Assembly (NCBI RefSeq): GCF_004924335.1
Contig: NZ_CP024633.1
Location: forward strand, 3,224,001 to 3,288,000
Length of the DNA: 64,000 nucleotides
Direction: 5' to 3'
DNA from: Mycobacteroides salmoniphilum
Lineage (GTDB): Bacteria; Actinomycetota; Actinomycetes; Mycobacteriales; Mycobacteriaceae
Shown piece after piece: positions 36,224 to 46,872 of the stretch (positions are counted from its first letter, which is position 1; every line of letters starts with the position of its first letter). The translations under genes were made by a program, and so were the position numbers. The notes under the pieces were generated by a model. It saw only the letters and a program-made list of their open reading frames with translations. It was not told the DNA's origin and ran no database searches.

Positions 36224-38143
36224 TCACGTGCAGAAGACACCACCCGGCTCTGCCGCTACACAACCCGCTGCAACACCGGCGTAGGGCACATCACCAAAAT
36301 TGGCGGTCACAGTGAGCTTCTTGTCGCCGAAGACTGTCCGCTGGACTAGTCGATCTGGAGTGAGCCATTCGAACGTGGACATGGGCTCAGTCCCCGCGAT
36401 GTCGCTCAGCGTGGAATAGAACGCCTGCAGGGCCGCCAAATCCGGCCCTTCACGGTCGAGTGTGTCCGTATTCAGCGCGTACATCATCGGAGTCACATTG
36501 AGCAGCGTGAGAAGGGCCCGACTTCGCTTCTCGGCGGGAAGTTTGTTGAAAGGTAGCTCCCACCTATCAGTACTGATCAATGAGTCGTGAAACACGCTCT
36601 CATATAGCGGAATTCGATACTTCGGATTGAACATGGTGTCGTGCAGTACCGGTGGGAGCTGAACTTGCTTGAAGAAGAACTGAGGTCCGTCTTCCCCCCA
36701 ATACTCTCCCCAGGTTCCTTTGTCTCGCTCGAGAGGCCACAAGGCGGAAATGATGGGTGTGCTGGATCCGTGACTGAACGCGACGGCGCTCGCGGCCCAG
36801 GAACCGACCGTTTCGGAACCCAGCACATACTGTTTGCCAATCTCATCGAGCCGTTTCAGGCGGTTCTGCCGGTCCTGGGCCTGTGTCATCGGGTGGCCCG
36901 GCGTGTAGTCATCGAATGTCGTACCGGTCGCGTCGACGTCCACAAAGACACTGTTCACACCGTTGGCCGTGCGTGACCGAACTCGCGCTGGCACGAGGTC
37001 GGGTATCTGGGCTAAGGCTTGCGAGCTGAGGTAGCAGCCGCGGGCTTGAAAACCGTTGACGGTCTTTCCTTCTGCGGTGTGGACGCAGGCATCGGGGTAG
37101 ATACCCGCCGACCAGCGCGACCCGGGATTATCGATCTCCCCGGCTGGGTCTTGGGCATTGTCAAAGGACACATATGGCCCTACCAGATACCCGGCGTCCT
37201 TCGCGGCCTGGACCGCCGCGGAGTTCGCTGGCGGGTCCCCGTCGTCGTCATATCCGAGCCACATTCGCCGGACCCCCAACGCATGCAGTCGCAGCACTGT
37301 TTCAGCTCGACGCCCGCCCGCCCACGTGTATGCGTGAAAAGCGCCGATGAGCTTTTGTACGTCCGGATTCGCCTTAATCTTGTCGGCCAGGGTGACGAAC
37401 TTGTTCTCCGCTTGGAGCAACGTACGGTAGTTCCGTGCCGCGGCTGTCGGCGATCCATCGGTTATCGCCATAGACACGGAGTAGTTCTGAGTACCCCGGC
37501 TCTTGCTGAATGTGTGAGACACCGTGCCCACGAGATTCGAGTCCAGCGTCAGCGTCGAGCCCAGGTCCGTGGGTACTACATAGCTAGCCCCGGTACCCAC
37601 GTAGGAGTAGCCCAAGATTGGCATGGCCAATTCCTGCATGGAATGGTCGCCCACGACACCCACCTCGGGGCTGGTCCAGATGTGATCATGAACTGGGATG
37701 CTCACGCCCTCCCCAAGAGGCAATTGCAGTTCAGTGGCATCGGCACCCGCAATGGGCCATGCCAAGTTCTGCTCGCGGTCACTCGTCACATCGATAACGA
37801 GCCCCGCACCGCGGGCAGCCGCGGTAAACGTGAATCCGCTTTCTGGATAGCTCCAGTTCACGGAACCTCGATCGTCTATCTGAACTGCGCCCGGCACACC
37901 GATACGTGTCGCGGTCGGGCGTGAAAGCTCCGCCGCTCCGTTCACGCGGAGGTCCCTGAGGTCCAACTGCAAAACGCCTTCCGCGACAGGGAAAGTAACC
38001 ACCGATCCATCACCGGTAATGGTCGGTTTTCTCGAACGCGGGCCCGGAGAGACACACGCTACGGCCGCAATCAGCACGACAATTGCGACAACAAGTGCGC
38101 CATCCCGCGCCGCCGCACCACGTGCGCGTGGATCAGAGATCAT
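36224..38143 (-). CDS. Secreted/lipoprotein glycoside-hydrolase-like protein
   Basis: 639 residues. A signal or anchor helix DGALVVAIVVLIAAVACVSP ends in a possible lipidation Cys. A beta-rich N-terminal domain follows, then a TIM-barrel-like region with GVRRMWLGYDDDGDPPANSA, NGVNSVFVDVDATGTTFDDY and a C-terminal beta region. The pattern is like GH101/GH129-type and DUF5696 glycosidase-like proteins, but I cannot assign a family. Its ATG lies within the last bases of the LAL regulator gene, so the two are coupled. In the cluster it might process a glycosylated precursor outside the cell, confer self-protection, or be unrelated cargo. Confidence 0.65.
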   Translation of the reverse strand: MISDPRARGAAARDGALVVAIVVLIAAVACVSPGPRSRKPTITGDGSVVTFPVAEGVLQLDLRDLRVNGAAELSRPTATRIGVPGAVQIDDRGSVNWSYPESGFTFTAAARGAGLVIDVTSDREQNLAWPIAGADATELQLPLGEGVSIPVHDHIWTSPEVGVVGDHSMQELAMPILGYSYVGTGASYVVPTDLGSTLTLDSNLVGTVSHTFSKSRGTQNYSVSMAITDGSPTAAARNYRTLLQAENKFVTLADKIKANPDVQKLIGAFHAYTWAGGRRAETVLRLHALGVRRMWLGYDDDGDPPANSAAVQAAKDAGYLVGPYVSFDNAQDPAGEIDNPGSRWSAGIYPDACVHTAEGKTVNGFQARGCYLSSQALAQIPDLVPARVRSRTANGVNSVFVDVDATGTTFDDYTPGHPMTQAQDRQNRLKRLDEIGKQYVLGSETVGSWAASAVAFSHGSSTPIISALWPLERDKGTWGEYWGEDGPQFFFKQVQLPPVLHDTMFNPKYRIPLYESVFHDSLISTDRWELPFNKLPAEKRSRALLTLLNVTPMMYALNTDTLDREGPDLAALQAFYSTLSDIAGTEPMSTFEWLTPDRLVQRTVFGDKKLTVTANFGDVPYAGVAAGCVAAEPGGVFCT

Positions 38144-40907
38144 CGTTCACCCGTTCGCCACCTAACACGTCGCATACATCGGGTGGCGCGATTCTTGCCA
38201 GATCCACCCGCGACCGAATCTCCAGCTTGCGGTATATCTGGCGTAGATGGAACCCCACAGTGTGGGCAGAGATGAAGAGCTCTCGCGCAACCTGGCGATT
38301 GGTGAGACCTCCGGCAGCCAGGCGCGCCACTTTCTCCTCTGCAATGGTCAGACTCGCCCAACCCGTGGATGCACGCGTCGTATGACTCCAATGCCGCCGT
38401 CGAACACCGAGATCACGCAGCTGATGCCGAACCCGGGCAGCGTCCCAGTCCGCGCCCAGCTCCACATAACCTGCCATCGCAGCACTGAGTTCAGATACCG
38501 CGGTCGCGCGATCCACTTCTGCCAGCAACACACCGAGGTCCTCTGTTGCCGAAGCGTGCAACCAGGGGTCTATGTATTGTCCCGCAAGTGATTTGACAGC
38601 ATTGGCATCACACTCCATCAGGGCCCGGCAATGGTCCGCAACTACCGCCAAAAATGGTTGATCCGGGTTCATATCGCTGAGCGTCCGGGAGGTCCGCACG
38701 ACATCCCGAGCGAAGGACTCGTGCCCGACACTCCGCGCTAGCCGCACGCACCACACGGCAGACGCAGGGTCTGCGATCATCAGTTCCAGGCTGTCGGCAG
38801 CGTCGAGCAGAGCTCTCAGCGCCGTCCCAGGCTCACCACCGGCCGCATTGACCTGAGCACGGATCAGGCAGCGCAGCCCCCACAATGGATGTTGTTGATT
38901 GTGCGGGAGACATTCGTCGAGGCGTTGCACGCACTCTGATGCCGACCCTAGCTCGCCACGGCGCAGCGCGGCCCATGCCAACAACGCGTGCAGCCATGGC
39001 ACGGGCAATTGCATCCGGTAGCGATAACACAAACTCAACGCATCGGAACCGTCCACTTCCGCTCCGGCCATATCACCCCTGGCAAGTCGATACCATCCAC
39101 GCAGCGACAAATACACCGGGACCAACACTTCAGTCTTGCTGGACTCGATGACCCGGCCAAGGGCCTCGATCGCGCTGACGGCGGCGTCCAATTCCTGCAT
39201 CCTCAACAGCATCCAGGCCTTCTGCCATAGCGGGTAGGAATCAAAGGAATCCCCAGATTGGCGTTGCCACATGCCAACCGATTCCTCGATAGCACATAAC
39301 GCATCGGAAACCTTGCCCCGACGCCAGGACGACGTTGCACGTATTGACATCGCCGCCATCGTCATAGAGGCAGGGCACGACGTCGAATCGGAGAGGATCC
39401 CCTCCGCGGTTGCCTCGACGGTCTCGATGTGCGAAAAGAAGGAAAGCGCAAGACGCACCAGCTGGGTACGGCGTTCGGCCCGCCCCTCAACAGGACCTCG
39501 CGAATTCGATGCCAGCACAAACGCTCCATCCGTCTCGCCGCGCAGCGCCATCGCCGTAATCAGCCCAGCCCGAACCCGGTCAACCATGACGCCAGCTCCC
39601 TCCCACGGGTGGCGCATGACTTGCTCAGCGATTTCGGCCGCTCGAGCTAGGCTCCCGGACCGGAGCAATCCAACCACCGCAATGCCCGCCATCCTTAGGT
39701 GCACACGACTGCCCTTCGGCGCCTGCTCCATTCCTCGTAGCGCCAAGGCTGCGGCCGACTCCGGCGCAGACGACATCAATCGTTCAGCGATCCGGGCGAT
39801 AATCCCAACCGCCTCCGCATCGTTCGCGTGTCCGTGTAACAAATGGACAGCGGACCTCTCTGTATGCCCACCGTTTCGCTCGACCAGCATGGCCGCCGCC
39901 TGACGATGCAGTAGCGGGACCAAAGGAGCCGGCACGCTTCCTAGCACCGCGCGCCGGATCAGATCATGCGGAAAGGCGAAGTTCACCGCTTGAGCGACGA
40001 GCGAACCTGCGGCCACGGCCTCCGACAGCGGTGCCACCAACTCCGCGGGAGAACATCGGAGCATCTCCGACAAGTCCTCCGGGCAGAAAACCCGGCCCAG
40101 AACGGCAGCCACCTGCAACGCCTCCCGACTTACTCCCCGCAGCCTGGAAAGGCGATCTGACACCAGAGATGCCAAACATGCTGGTGCCATGATGGTTTCA
40201 CCCGCAAAGGGGTCAGGCTTCTCGGGTATCAGCTGCGCAACACCATGATTGACCTCGATCGCGCCGTCCTCTTTCAAGCCCTGAATCAGTTGCACCGTGA
40301 CCTGCGGAGTGGCATCAAAACACTCGCACAACCTGACAAGATCCTGACTGGGCTCCGCCCCGAGCAGATCACCGATGACTTCGGCAATCGCCGACTCGGA
40401 TAGCGCACCCAGTGGCTGGAGCCACTCGGCCCGCCCATCTCGGCTCATGGCTTTGAAGAAGTACCCGCCTAGATCATCCAAACCGCCTGGCCTCAGCGCA
40501 AATTCCCACACCAACGGGACACCGGCAAACCTATCAACCAAACCTAGTAGCGCTTCCACGCTCGGGGTGTCGACCCATTGGAGATCATCGACGGCCACCA
40601 AAACCGGTCCCCGCCTCAGTAGATCCTTGATTTGAGACTCGAGCTGACAGGCTCGCGTCATCGACGACGTCATAACCCGGGGCCGTTCCGGGAGCCCATC
40701 GACCACGGCGAAACCGCGGCGGTCGGCTAGCACCATTGACTCGAGCAGTAGCCGACTCTTGCCGCTGCCGACCGGCGACTCCAAGAGAAGTATTTTGCAG
40801 CGCCGTGTCTTTGCCGCAGCATCGAGTATGTCGACGATGCGCCTTACGTGATCATTGCGACCGCGCAGCGGCCGTAACGACTGTGAACTCCATCTAACCG
40901 TCTCCAT
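38133..40907 (-). CDS. LAL-family LuxR transcriptional regulator (RebR-like)
   Basis: 924 residues with an N-terminal AAA ATPase domain: Walker A ESPVGSGKS at about 43-51 and Walker B VLVAVDDLQW at about 102-111. A long TPR-like helical middle follows, and a C-terminal LuxR helix-turn-helix: LTIAEEKVARLAAGGLTNRQ, VARELFISAHTVGFHLRQIY, RKLEIRSRVDLARI. Large LAL regulators activate many actinobacterial clusters, including RebR in the rebeccamycin cluster. It lies 199 bases downstream of the NRPS gene on the same strand and is coupled to the glycosidase-like gene. It is the only regulator in the island and therefore the likely pathway activator. Confidence 0.92.
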   Translation of the reverse strand: METVRWSSQSLRPLRGRNDHVRRIVDILDAAAKTRRCKILLLESPVGSGKSRLLLESMVLADRRGFAVVDGLPERPRVMTSSMTRACQLESQIKDLLRRGPVLVAVDDLQWVDTPSVEALLGLVDRFAGVPLVWEFALRPGGLDDLGGYFFKAMSRDGRAEWLQPLGALSESAIAEVIGDLLGAEPSQDLVRLCECFDATPQVTVQLIQGLKEDGAIEVNHGVAQLIPEKPDPFAGETIMAPACLASLVSDRLSRLRGVSREALQVAAVLGRVFCPEDLSEMLRCSPAELVAPLSEAVAAGSLVAQAVNFAFPHDLIRRAVLGSVPAPLVPLLHRQAAAMLVERNGGHTERSAVHLLHGHANDAEAVGIIARIAERLMSSAPESAAALALRGMEQAPKGSRVHLRMAGIAVVGLLRSGSLARAAEIAEQVMRHPWEGAGVMVDRVRAGLITAMALRGETDGAFVLASNSRGPVEGRAERRTQLVRLALSFFSHIETVEATAEGILSDSTSCPASMTMAAMSIRATSSWRRGKVSDALCAIEESVGMWQRQSGDSFDSYPLWQKAWMLLRMQELDAAVSAIEALGRVIESSKTEVLVPVYLSLRGWYRLARGDMAGAEVDGSDALSLCYRYRMQLPVPWLHALLAWAALRRGELGSASECVQRLDECLPHNQQHPLWGLRCLIRAQVNAAGGEPGTALRALLDAADSLELMIADPASAVWCVRLARSVGHESFARDVVRTSRTLSDMNPDQPFLAVVADHCRALMECDANAVKSLAGQYIDPWLHASATEDLGVLLAEVDRATAVSELSAAMAGYVELGADWDAARVRHQLRDLGVRRRHWSHTTRASTGWASLTIAEEKVARLAAGGLTNRQVARELFISAHTVGFHLRQIYRKLEIRSRVDLARIAPPDVCDVLGGERVNDDL

Positions 40908-41106
40908 CGCAACCTCTTGTCATGATCAACGTGAAGCAAGTAGAACAAGGCTGCAATCCGCCCTACCCTACAGAAAGAGGCCATGATCAACCGTAATCGC
41001 AAAATCGGGGGCCTGGCTTACAGCAAGTTAAGAAGGTCACCAGACCGCGCAATTCAACCCAGCTGTGCACCTTGTCAACTCATCGAACAAGGGCTCGTGC
41101 CCTTCG

Positions 41107-44100
41107 TTACCTACTACTCACTGTTACGACGAAACTGGACACCACATCGGCCCACAATTCGGCCAACTCTTGCACCTCCCTCACCTCAAACAGCAACGCG
41201 GGGAATCCGAAATCACCAATCATTCGACCGTTGATCACAACCACGGTGATGTCCAAGGCCGCGGCAGCGGGTAGCGCTGGGTCCGGCATGGATTCATACA
41301 GTCCCTCGACAATTGGCTTCCACGCGCCGGCATCCTTTGTGTCGGTCTGTATTTGACCGAGATAGTTAAAGCAGATCCGGCCCGGCATTTCATCGGGCAA
41401 CTCCTGTGCGGTGTCTCGGTTCATATACCGAAGTAGCCCATACCCAACACCGCCGTCCGGGACCCTTTGCACCCGCTGGGCGACGGCCGATACCACGGCG
41501 GCGAGGTCGGCACCATCCACTGAAATGTCCTCTAAACCGCTGTCGGATAAGGTAACCCGCAACGGATATATCGAGTTGAACCAGCCGACAGTCCGCGATA
41601 AGTCGGCCCCGGCGAGTTCCTCTCGGCCATGGCCTATCAGCCGCAGAAGTACCGAGGGCAGTACCACACCTCTGCGGCCCTGCCATCGCGCCACAGCGAC
41701 CGCCAATGCGGCTATCAAAATCTCGCCAATTTGAGTCTTCGACACCATCGGCACATAGCCAAGAACTGCCGAAGTCGTATCGACATCAATGAAGCTTTGC
41801 ACCCGCTGGATTTTCGAGGTGGTGTCGGCCGTCGGATCGAGCGCCCGAACCCCCGGCAGCGGGTCCGGTCCCTCAATCATCGACTTCCACATCGCAAGTT
41901 CCGCCACTCGAGACGCGGAGTTCGCCTCAGCATGCAAGGCGTGCAACCAGGTTCGCATCGAGGTACTGCCGGGCGCCGGGGCCGCCGGTCGTCCCGCCTC
42001 GACATCCACCCATGCCGCCGCCAGGTCCTCCATCACGATCCGTGATGACACTCCATCGAAAATCAGATGGTGCGCCACCAGCAACAGACTGCCCGCGCAA
42101 TCAGATCCGAAGTCAAGCCACACCGCTCGAATAACCTCGCCCGTAAAAGGATTCAACTCGCTTACAGCCGCTTCCCATGCGTCCTTCGGGATGCCTTGAT
42201 CACTCTCGACGTGGACCCGGCTCAGCAATGCGTCAACATCTATCGAGTCTGCCGCCTCGGCAATCATGCGCCATTCCTGATGAGACCCAACCTCTATGCG
42301 GCACAACCGCGCCCGCAGCATATCGTGCCGCTCGATGACCGCCGCGAGCACTGACACGAGCGAGCGCCGATCGATACCTTTGGGCAATCTGATGAGCGTG
42401 GATAGATGGAAACGGCTACAGCCGTTGCCGCCCAACTCCATTAACCATCCGGCCGCGGGCGACAACTCCATCTCACCCACACCCCCGCCAGAGACTTCTT
42501 GCAGAGCCGGGACTGTTGCTTCACTCGTGATGAACTGAACCAATCGCTTTACTGTGCGTTTCTCGATCACGTCGCGAGAAGTGAACACCATGGAGAGCTT
42601 GCGTGCCCGCGCCACGATCTGAGTCGAGAGAATGCTGTCTCCGCCAAGTGCGAAGAAGTCATCGTCGATACCGACCCGATCCACTCCGAGCACTTCGGCA
42701 AATACACCGCCCAGAACCCGCTCGGCTTCGGATGTGGGAGCACGATATGTCTTCTGCACCATCGACGGAGCGGGCAGTCCGGCTCTGTCCAGCTTTCCAG
42801 ACGCGGTCAACGGCCACTCATCGAGCACCACAATCACCGACGGCGCCATGTACTCGGGCAGCCGCGCCCGGGCGAACTCGCGAACCGCGTCAGCTAAGAC
42901 GCCAGCCATCGGCTTGTTCGACGACGGTGTGACAGAGCGACCGGACGCGCCGGGGACGTAGGCGTCGACGATGCATCGTGCACTCAGCGCAGACTTCTGC
43001 ACGAAAACGGCCTCCATGCATCCCCGTCGCGCAGACCACGTGACCGCGCAGGAGTAGCCGCTGTCGGCCGCCACGGTATGGAGATCGTCCGGCAGCATCC
43101 CTTCAGCACGTCCGTACGCGAGGCCGTCCTTGCGATCTGGCAGTCCCGCTACCCCTTTCGCGTTCTTCGCGAGCTCCTCGACCGCGCGGACCTCGGTCAA
43201 CAGCCCCCGATGCGGAATGCCTGCCACTCGGACGCATTCCATACTTCGCCCGAGGAGTAGCGCTCGGATGGTATCCACGTCGACATACTCGACGTTCGTC
43301 GCCTTCCTCACGGACACAGTAGGTTTAGGTAACTTATGCAGGACCACGTCGTATCTGTAACGCGTCAGTTCGTTGATCGAGCTGCCCCGTTTGAGTTGGA
43401 TGTCGTGCTCGATAACGCCGGGGAACTCATGGGCAATGTCGGAGAAGAAGTGCGGTTCCACCAACAGTTCGCGCTGGTTCGACAATCGCCTCCGCACGCG
43501 CCGACGTACATCGCCGAAATCACCATCATTTCCCCGCGTCAGTTCCACTCCGGTCTCGAGCTCCTCTAGGTATCTCAGACTTCGCACGTCACCGAGGAAT
43601 AGCGCACCTCCTGGCGCGAGGAGCCGAAGAGCCTCATCGATGACACGCCGGAGGTAACACGCACTGGGGAAATACTGCACTACTGAATTGAGTATGACCG
43701 TGTCAAAGGATCCGGTGGCGTAGTCACCCAATTCGTCTGCCGCACCGACAATGAGATGGACATGTCTCGCCCAACCCTCGTTCACATCGCGCAGCCACTC
43801 CTCAAGGCGGGCAACGGTTACGGGAGAGAGATCCGAGCCACAGTAGACCTCACACAGGGGGGCAATCTTCGACAAAATCAGTCCCGAGCCAACGCCGATC
43901 TCCAGTACTCGCCGCGGGCTGAGCTCGCGAATGCGGTCCACCGTTAGGTCGCGCCATTCACGCATCTGATCCAACGGGATCGGAGCTCCCGTGTAGCTGC
44001 TGGTCCAGCCCGTGAAATCGTCGTCGGCCGCTGAGCCGAATCGTGGCGACTGATGTTGTGTCCCATTGCCATACAACTCGTCGTAGACGTCACGCCAACG

Positions 44101-46872
44101 ATGCACCGTATCGCGCTCATGCGTCGCGCCGAAGTCGCCTGATGCCGAGACGTATCCCACCAGCCTGGAATCTTTCGCCGGGCCCTCCGCATGCGCTATC
44201 ACTACGGCACGGTCGACAGCAGGATGATCAGTCAGTACGGCTTCTATCTCACCCGGCTCAATGCGTACACCGTGGACTTTCATCTGAAAATCCTTGCGGC
44301 CCAGATATTCCAGGTACCCCGATGCATTCCACCGCACTACATCACCAGTACGGTACATGCGTTCCCCTGCCGCGGTCGGGCAGGCTACAAAGCGCTGTGC
44401 GGTCAGTCCCGGGCGGTTGACGTAACCACGAGCCAGTTGGATTCCGGCGATATACAGTTCACCCGCCACTCCCGGTGGCACCGGCCGCAGCCATCCATCC
44501 AGAACGAAGAGCCGGGTACCCGCAACCGGCACGCCGATCGGTACCGTGTCCGTATCCGTCTCTGAAACTTGGTGCGAAGTAACATCAATGGCTGTTTCCG
44601 TGGGCCCGTATAGGTTGTGTATCTCGACACCAGCTGCACGTACACGGACGGCCAGATCGGCAGGCAGTACTTCACCCGACGAGATGATCATCCTCAAGCC
44701 CCGGCATGCCGATAGATCGGCTTCGGCCGCGAACACCTCCAACACCGAAGGAACGAAGTGGGCAATCGTAATCTGCTCGGTGCGTATGAGAGTCTCCAGA
44801 TAAGCATGATCGGTATGCCTGTCTGGAGAGGCGATGACCAATCGCGCTCCACATAGAATGGGCCACAACATCTCCCACATCGAGACATCAAAAGTAGCAG
44901 GAGTCTTGTGCAGCACCACATCGCTGGAACCCATGTGGTATCGCGCTTGCATCCATCCCAGATGGGCGGTAATGGCCGCGTGATCGACCATCACCCCCTT
45001 GGGCCGTCCGGTTGAACCAGAAGTGAAGATTATGTAGGCAATGTGGGCTGGCTGAAGTAGACACGTACGGTCGGCGTCACTGACTGGACTCCCAGAGAAC
45101 CCCGACAAGTCAATCTTGTCGATCGCGATGACGGGGACAGACGCCGGCAGCCCTTGGATATGCGGGTCACCACTCCTCGTAAGAACAAGACGCGGTGTGG
45201 TCACCTCTGCGATATGTGCGTTGCGGTGTTCCGGCGACGCCGGATCGATAGGCAGGTAGGCGCCGCCCGCGACAATCACCGCGTACATACTCACCAACAT
45301 GTCCACCGACCGCACCATCGCGACCCCTACGACGGTCTCGGGCCCGACACCCAGTTCAATCAACTGTCGCGCCAGCCGATTGACCCCGCGTGCGAATTCT
45401 CGGTACGTCCACGAAATGCCGTCACTGCGGACAGCCACTTCGCCTCCGTGATTCGCCATCCGCTCTGCGAAGATCTGCGCGAGTGAGATCTTCTCGGGAA
45501 CAACGGGCGGCTCTGCGAGCTCATTACCATCACCCCACGCAAGTACCTGGCGCCGTTCCTCATCATCGAGCGTGTTGATCTTGCCCAGTGGGGTATCCCC
45601 CGACGCACTCAAGAACTCGTGAAGGTATCTCATACATCGATCGAGCCGTTGCCGGATATCCGCCGCGGTGAAGAAGGCGCCATTCCCCATCAGGTTGATG
45701 CGGATGAGACCCTCAGGCCCAGATCGGTAGACGTCGACATGCAGGTACTCGGTATTTCCTGAGGTGAGAATCTCGTACTTGCCCACGGCCGCACCCAGCC
45801 GCATCATGTTGTCGGCCAAAAGAATATTGACAGTTGGCCCGAACGCATTCCGCCCCTGTCCCACCGCACCGGCGTCACGTCTTATGTCCTCGAACCGGTA
45901 CCGCGCATGCCGCAGGCCGGTAGACACCTCGGTGATGGCGGCTCCAATCAGGCCGTCTCGCGTCACCGGGTATCCGCACGGGAGCCCGATCGGTATCGCG
46001 TTAGAGATCATTCCGCCGGAAAGTTTCAGCGCCGTGGACCGCCGACCTGCAACGGCAAGCGCCACCATGCCCGTCTCCTGGCCCGCCAGCACTGATTCGA
46101 ATCCGCAGAGCGCTGCTGTCAGAACCCTGGCGACGCTTGTGCCCGCCGCCCCGGCAACAGCATCCAGCCGCGCGCTTAAGTCCCCGCTAATCCCATCCTG
46201 TGCGCGGTGCTCCGATATCCCGCGAGCTCCGGCTTCGCGATTATGTACAGCGACTTCCAGCTCGGCTGTCCGCTCGGCCCAGTAGCGCCGGTCCAGCTCG
46301 AAAGCTTCAGAATTCGTGTATTCCTGTTCCAGCGCGATGAGTTCTGACACCGAGAGACCGCGATAGGGAGCTGGCTCGTTCCCTTGAATCCTCGCCGAGT
46401 AGTAGTCGGCGATCCGGGCAGTGATTCCGAGACCGCCATAGCCGTCCACCACGGCATGGTGCGACCGCACGTACCAGAAGTAGTGGTCCGGTCCCACCTT
46501 GATCAGCGCCCACAGCGTGAGCGGACTACACATCATGCGGAGCGGCCCGGTGTAGTCGCCACGCATCCACGAATACGCAGCAGCGACCGGGTCCGCCTCG
46601 TCGCTAAGGTCCACCCACAGTAAGTCTCTGCCTAGGCTCGGAGATAACCATTGGTACGGACGGCCATCGCGTTCAGAGAATCTGATCACGCCGGCACCGG
46701 ACGCCGCGAGCTCGTAATTGCACGCTTGCGCTAGCAGTGGAAAGTCCACAGAGCCCGTGAGTTCTACGCAGTGCGCCACATTGCCTGCGGCCCCATCGGC
46801 AGGATCCACCGCCATCCACTGCTCGGATTGTGCGCGGGTGAGCTCCAGTCTCTGGAGATGCTGCGCATCCAT
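41107..46872 (-). CDS. Single-module NRPS: C-A(N-MT)-T-E, predicted serine
   Basis: 1921 residues. A condensation domain (about 1-440) has an intact active site HHAVVDG at 138-144. The adenylation domain shows [20 protein letters not shown] and [12 protein letters not shown]. My manual reading of the specificity pocket (GrsA numbering) is D V W H I S L I D K, a serine-type code. An N-methyltransferase is inserted between A8 and A10 ([20 protein letters not shown]). The carrier protein has [13 protein letters not shown]. The C-terminal domain is an epimerase: [41 protein letters not shown]. There is no thioesterase or reductase. It overlaps the RebD-like gene as TGATG, so it is coupled to bisindole synthesis. 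Confidence 0.93.
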   Translation of the reverse strand: MDAQHLQRLELTRAQSEQWMAVDPADGAAGNVAHCVELTGSVDFPLLAQACNYELAASGAGVIRFSERDGRPYQWLSPSLGRDLLWVDLSDEADPVAAAYSWMRGDYTGPLRMMCSPLTLWALIKVGPDHYFWYVRSHHAVVDGYGGLGITARIADYYSARIQGNEPAPYRGLSVSELIALEQEYTNSEAFELDRRYWAERTAELEVAVHNREAGARGISEHRAQDGISGDLSARLDAVAGAAGTSVARVLTAALCGFESVLAGQETGMVALAVAGRRSTALKLSGGMISNAIPIGLPCGYPVTRDGLIGAAITEVSTGLRHARYRFEDIRRDAGAVGQGRNAFGPTVNILLADNMMRLGAAVGKYEILTSGNTEYLHVDVYRSGPEGLIRINLMGNGAFFTAADIRQRLDRCMRYLHEFLSASGDTPLGKINTLDDEERRQVLAWGDGNELAEPPVVPEKISLAQIFAERMANHGGEVAVRSDGISWTYREFARGVNRLARQLIELGVGPETVVGVAMVRSVDMLVSMYAVIVAGGAYLPIDPASPEHRNAHIAEVTTPRLVLTRSGDPHIQGLPASVPVIAIDKIDLSGFSGSPVSDADRTCLLQPAHIAYIIFTSGSTGRPKGVMVDHAAITAHLGWMQARYHMGSSDVVLHKTPATFDVSMWEMLWPILCGARLVIASPDRHTDHAYLETLIRTEQITIAHFVPSVLEVFAAEADLSACRGLRMIISSGEVLPADLAVRVRAAGVEIHNLYGPTETAIDVTSHQVSETDTDTVPIGVPVAGTRLFVLDGWLRPVPPGVAGELYIAGIQLARGYVNRPGLTAQRFVACPTAAGERMYRTGDVVRWNASGYLEYLGRKDFQMKVHGVRIEPGEIEAVLTDHPAVDRAVVIAHAEGPAKDSRLVGYVSASGDFGATHERDTVHRWRDVYDELYGNGTQHQSPRFGSAADDDFTGWTSSYTGAPIPLDQMREWRDLTVDRIRELSPRRVLEIGVGSGLILSKIAPLCEVYCGSDLSPVTVARLEEWLRDVNEGWARHVHLIVGAADELGDYATGSFDTVILNSVVQYFPSACYLRRVIDEALRLLAPGGALFLGDVRSLRYLEELETGVELTRGNDGDFGDVRRRVRRRLSNQRELLVEPHFFSDIAHEFPGVIEHDIQLKRGSSINELTRYRYDVVLHKLPKPTVSVRKATNVEYVDVDTIRALLLGRSMECVRVAGIPHRGLLTEVRAVEELAKNAKGVAGLPDRKDGLAYGRAEGMLPDDLHTVAADSGYSCAVTWSARRGCMEAVFVQKSALSARCIVDAYVPGASGRSVTPSSNKPMAGVLADAVREFARARLPEYMAPSVIVVLDEWPLTASGKLDRAGLPAPSMVQKTYRAPTSEAERVLGGVFAEVLGVDRVGIDDDFFALGGDSILSTQIVARARKLSMVFTSRDVIEKRTVKRLVQFITSEATVPALQEVSGGGVGEMELSPAAGWLMELGGNGCSRFHLSTLIRLPKGIDRRSLVSVLAAVIERHDMLRARLCRIEVGSHQEWRMIAEAADSIDVDALLSRVHVESDQGIPKDAWEAAVSELNPFTGEVIRAVWLDFGSDCAGSLLLVAHHLIFDGVSSRIVMEDLAAAWVDVEAGRPAAPAPGSTSMRTWLHALHAEANSASRVAELAMWKSMIEGPDPLPGVRALDPTADTTSKIQRVQSFIDVDTTSAVLGYVPMVSKTQIGEILIAALAVAVARWQGRRGVVLPSVLLRLIGHGREELAGADLSRTVGWFNSIYPLRVTLSDSGLEDISVDGADLAAVVSAVAQRVQRVPDGGVGYGLLRYMNRDTAQELPDEMPGRICFNYLGQIQTDTKDAGAWKPIVEGLYESMPDPALPAAAALDITVVVINGRMIGDFGFPALLFEVREVQELAELWADVVSSFVVTVSSR

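Noticed and set aside
41107..46872. NRPS truncated at its C-terminus because no thioesterase follows
   Set aside because: The last domain carries the full set of epimerase motifs and ends naturally, with no downstream remnant of another module in the 199-base gap.
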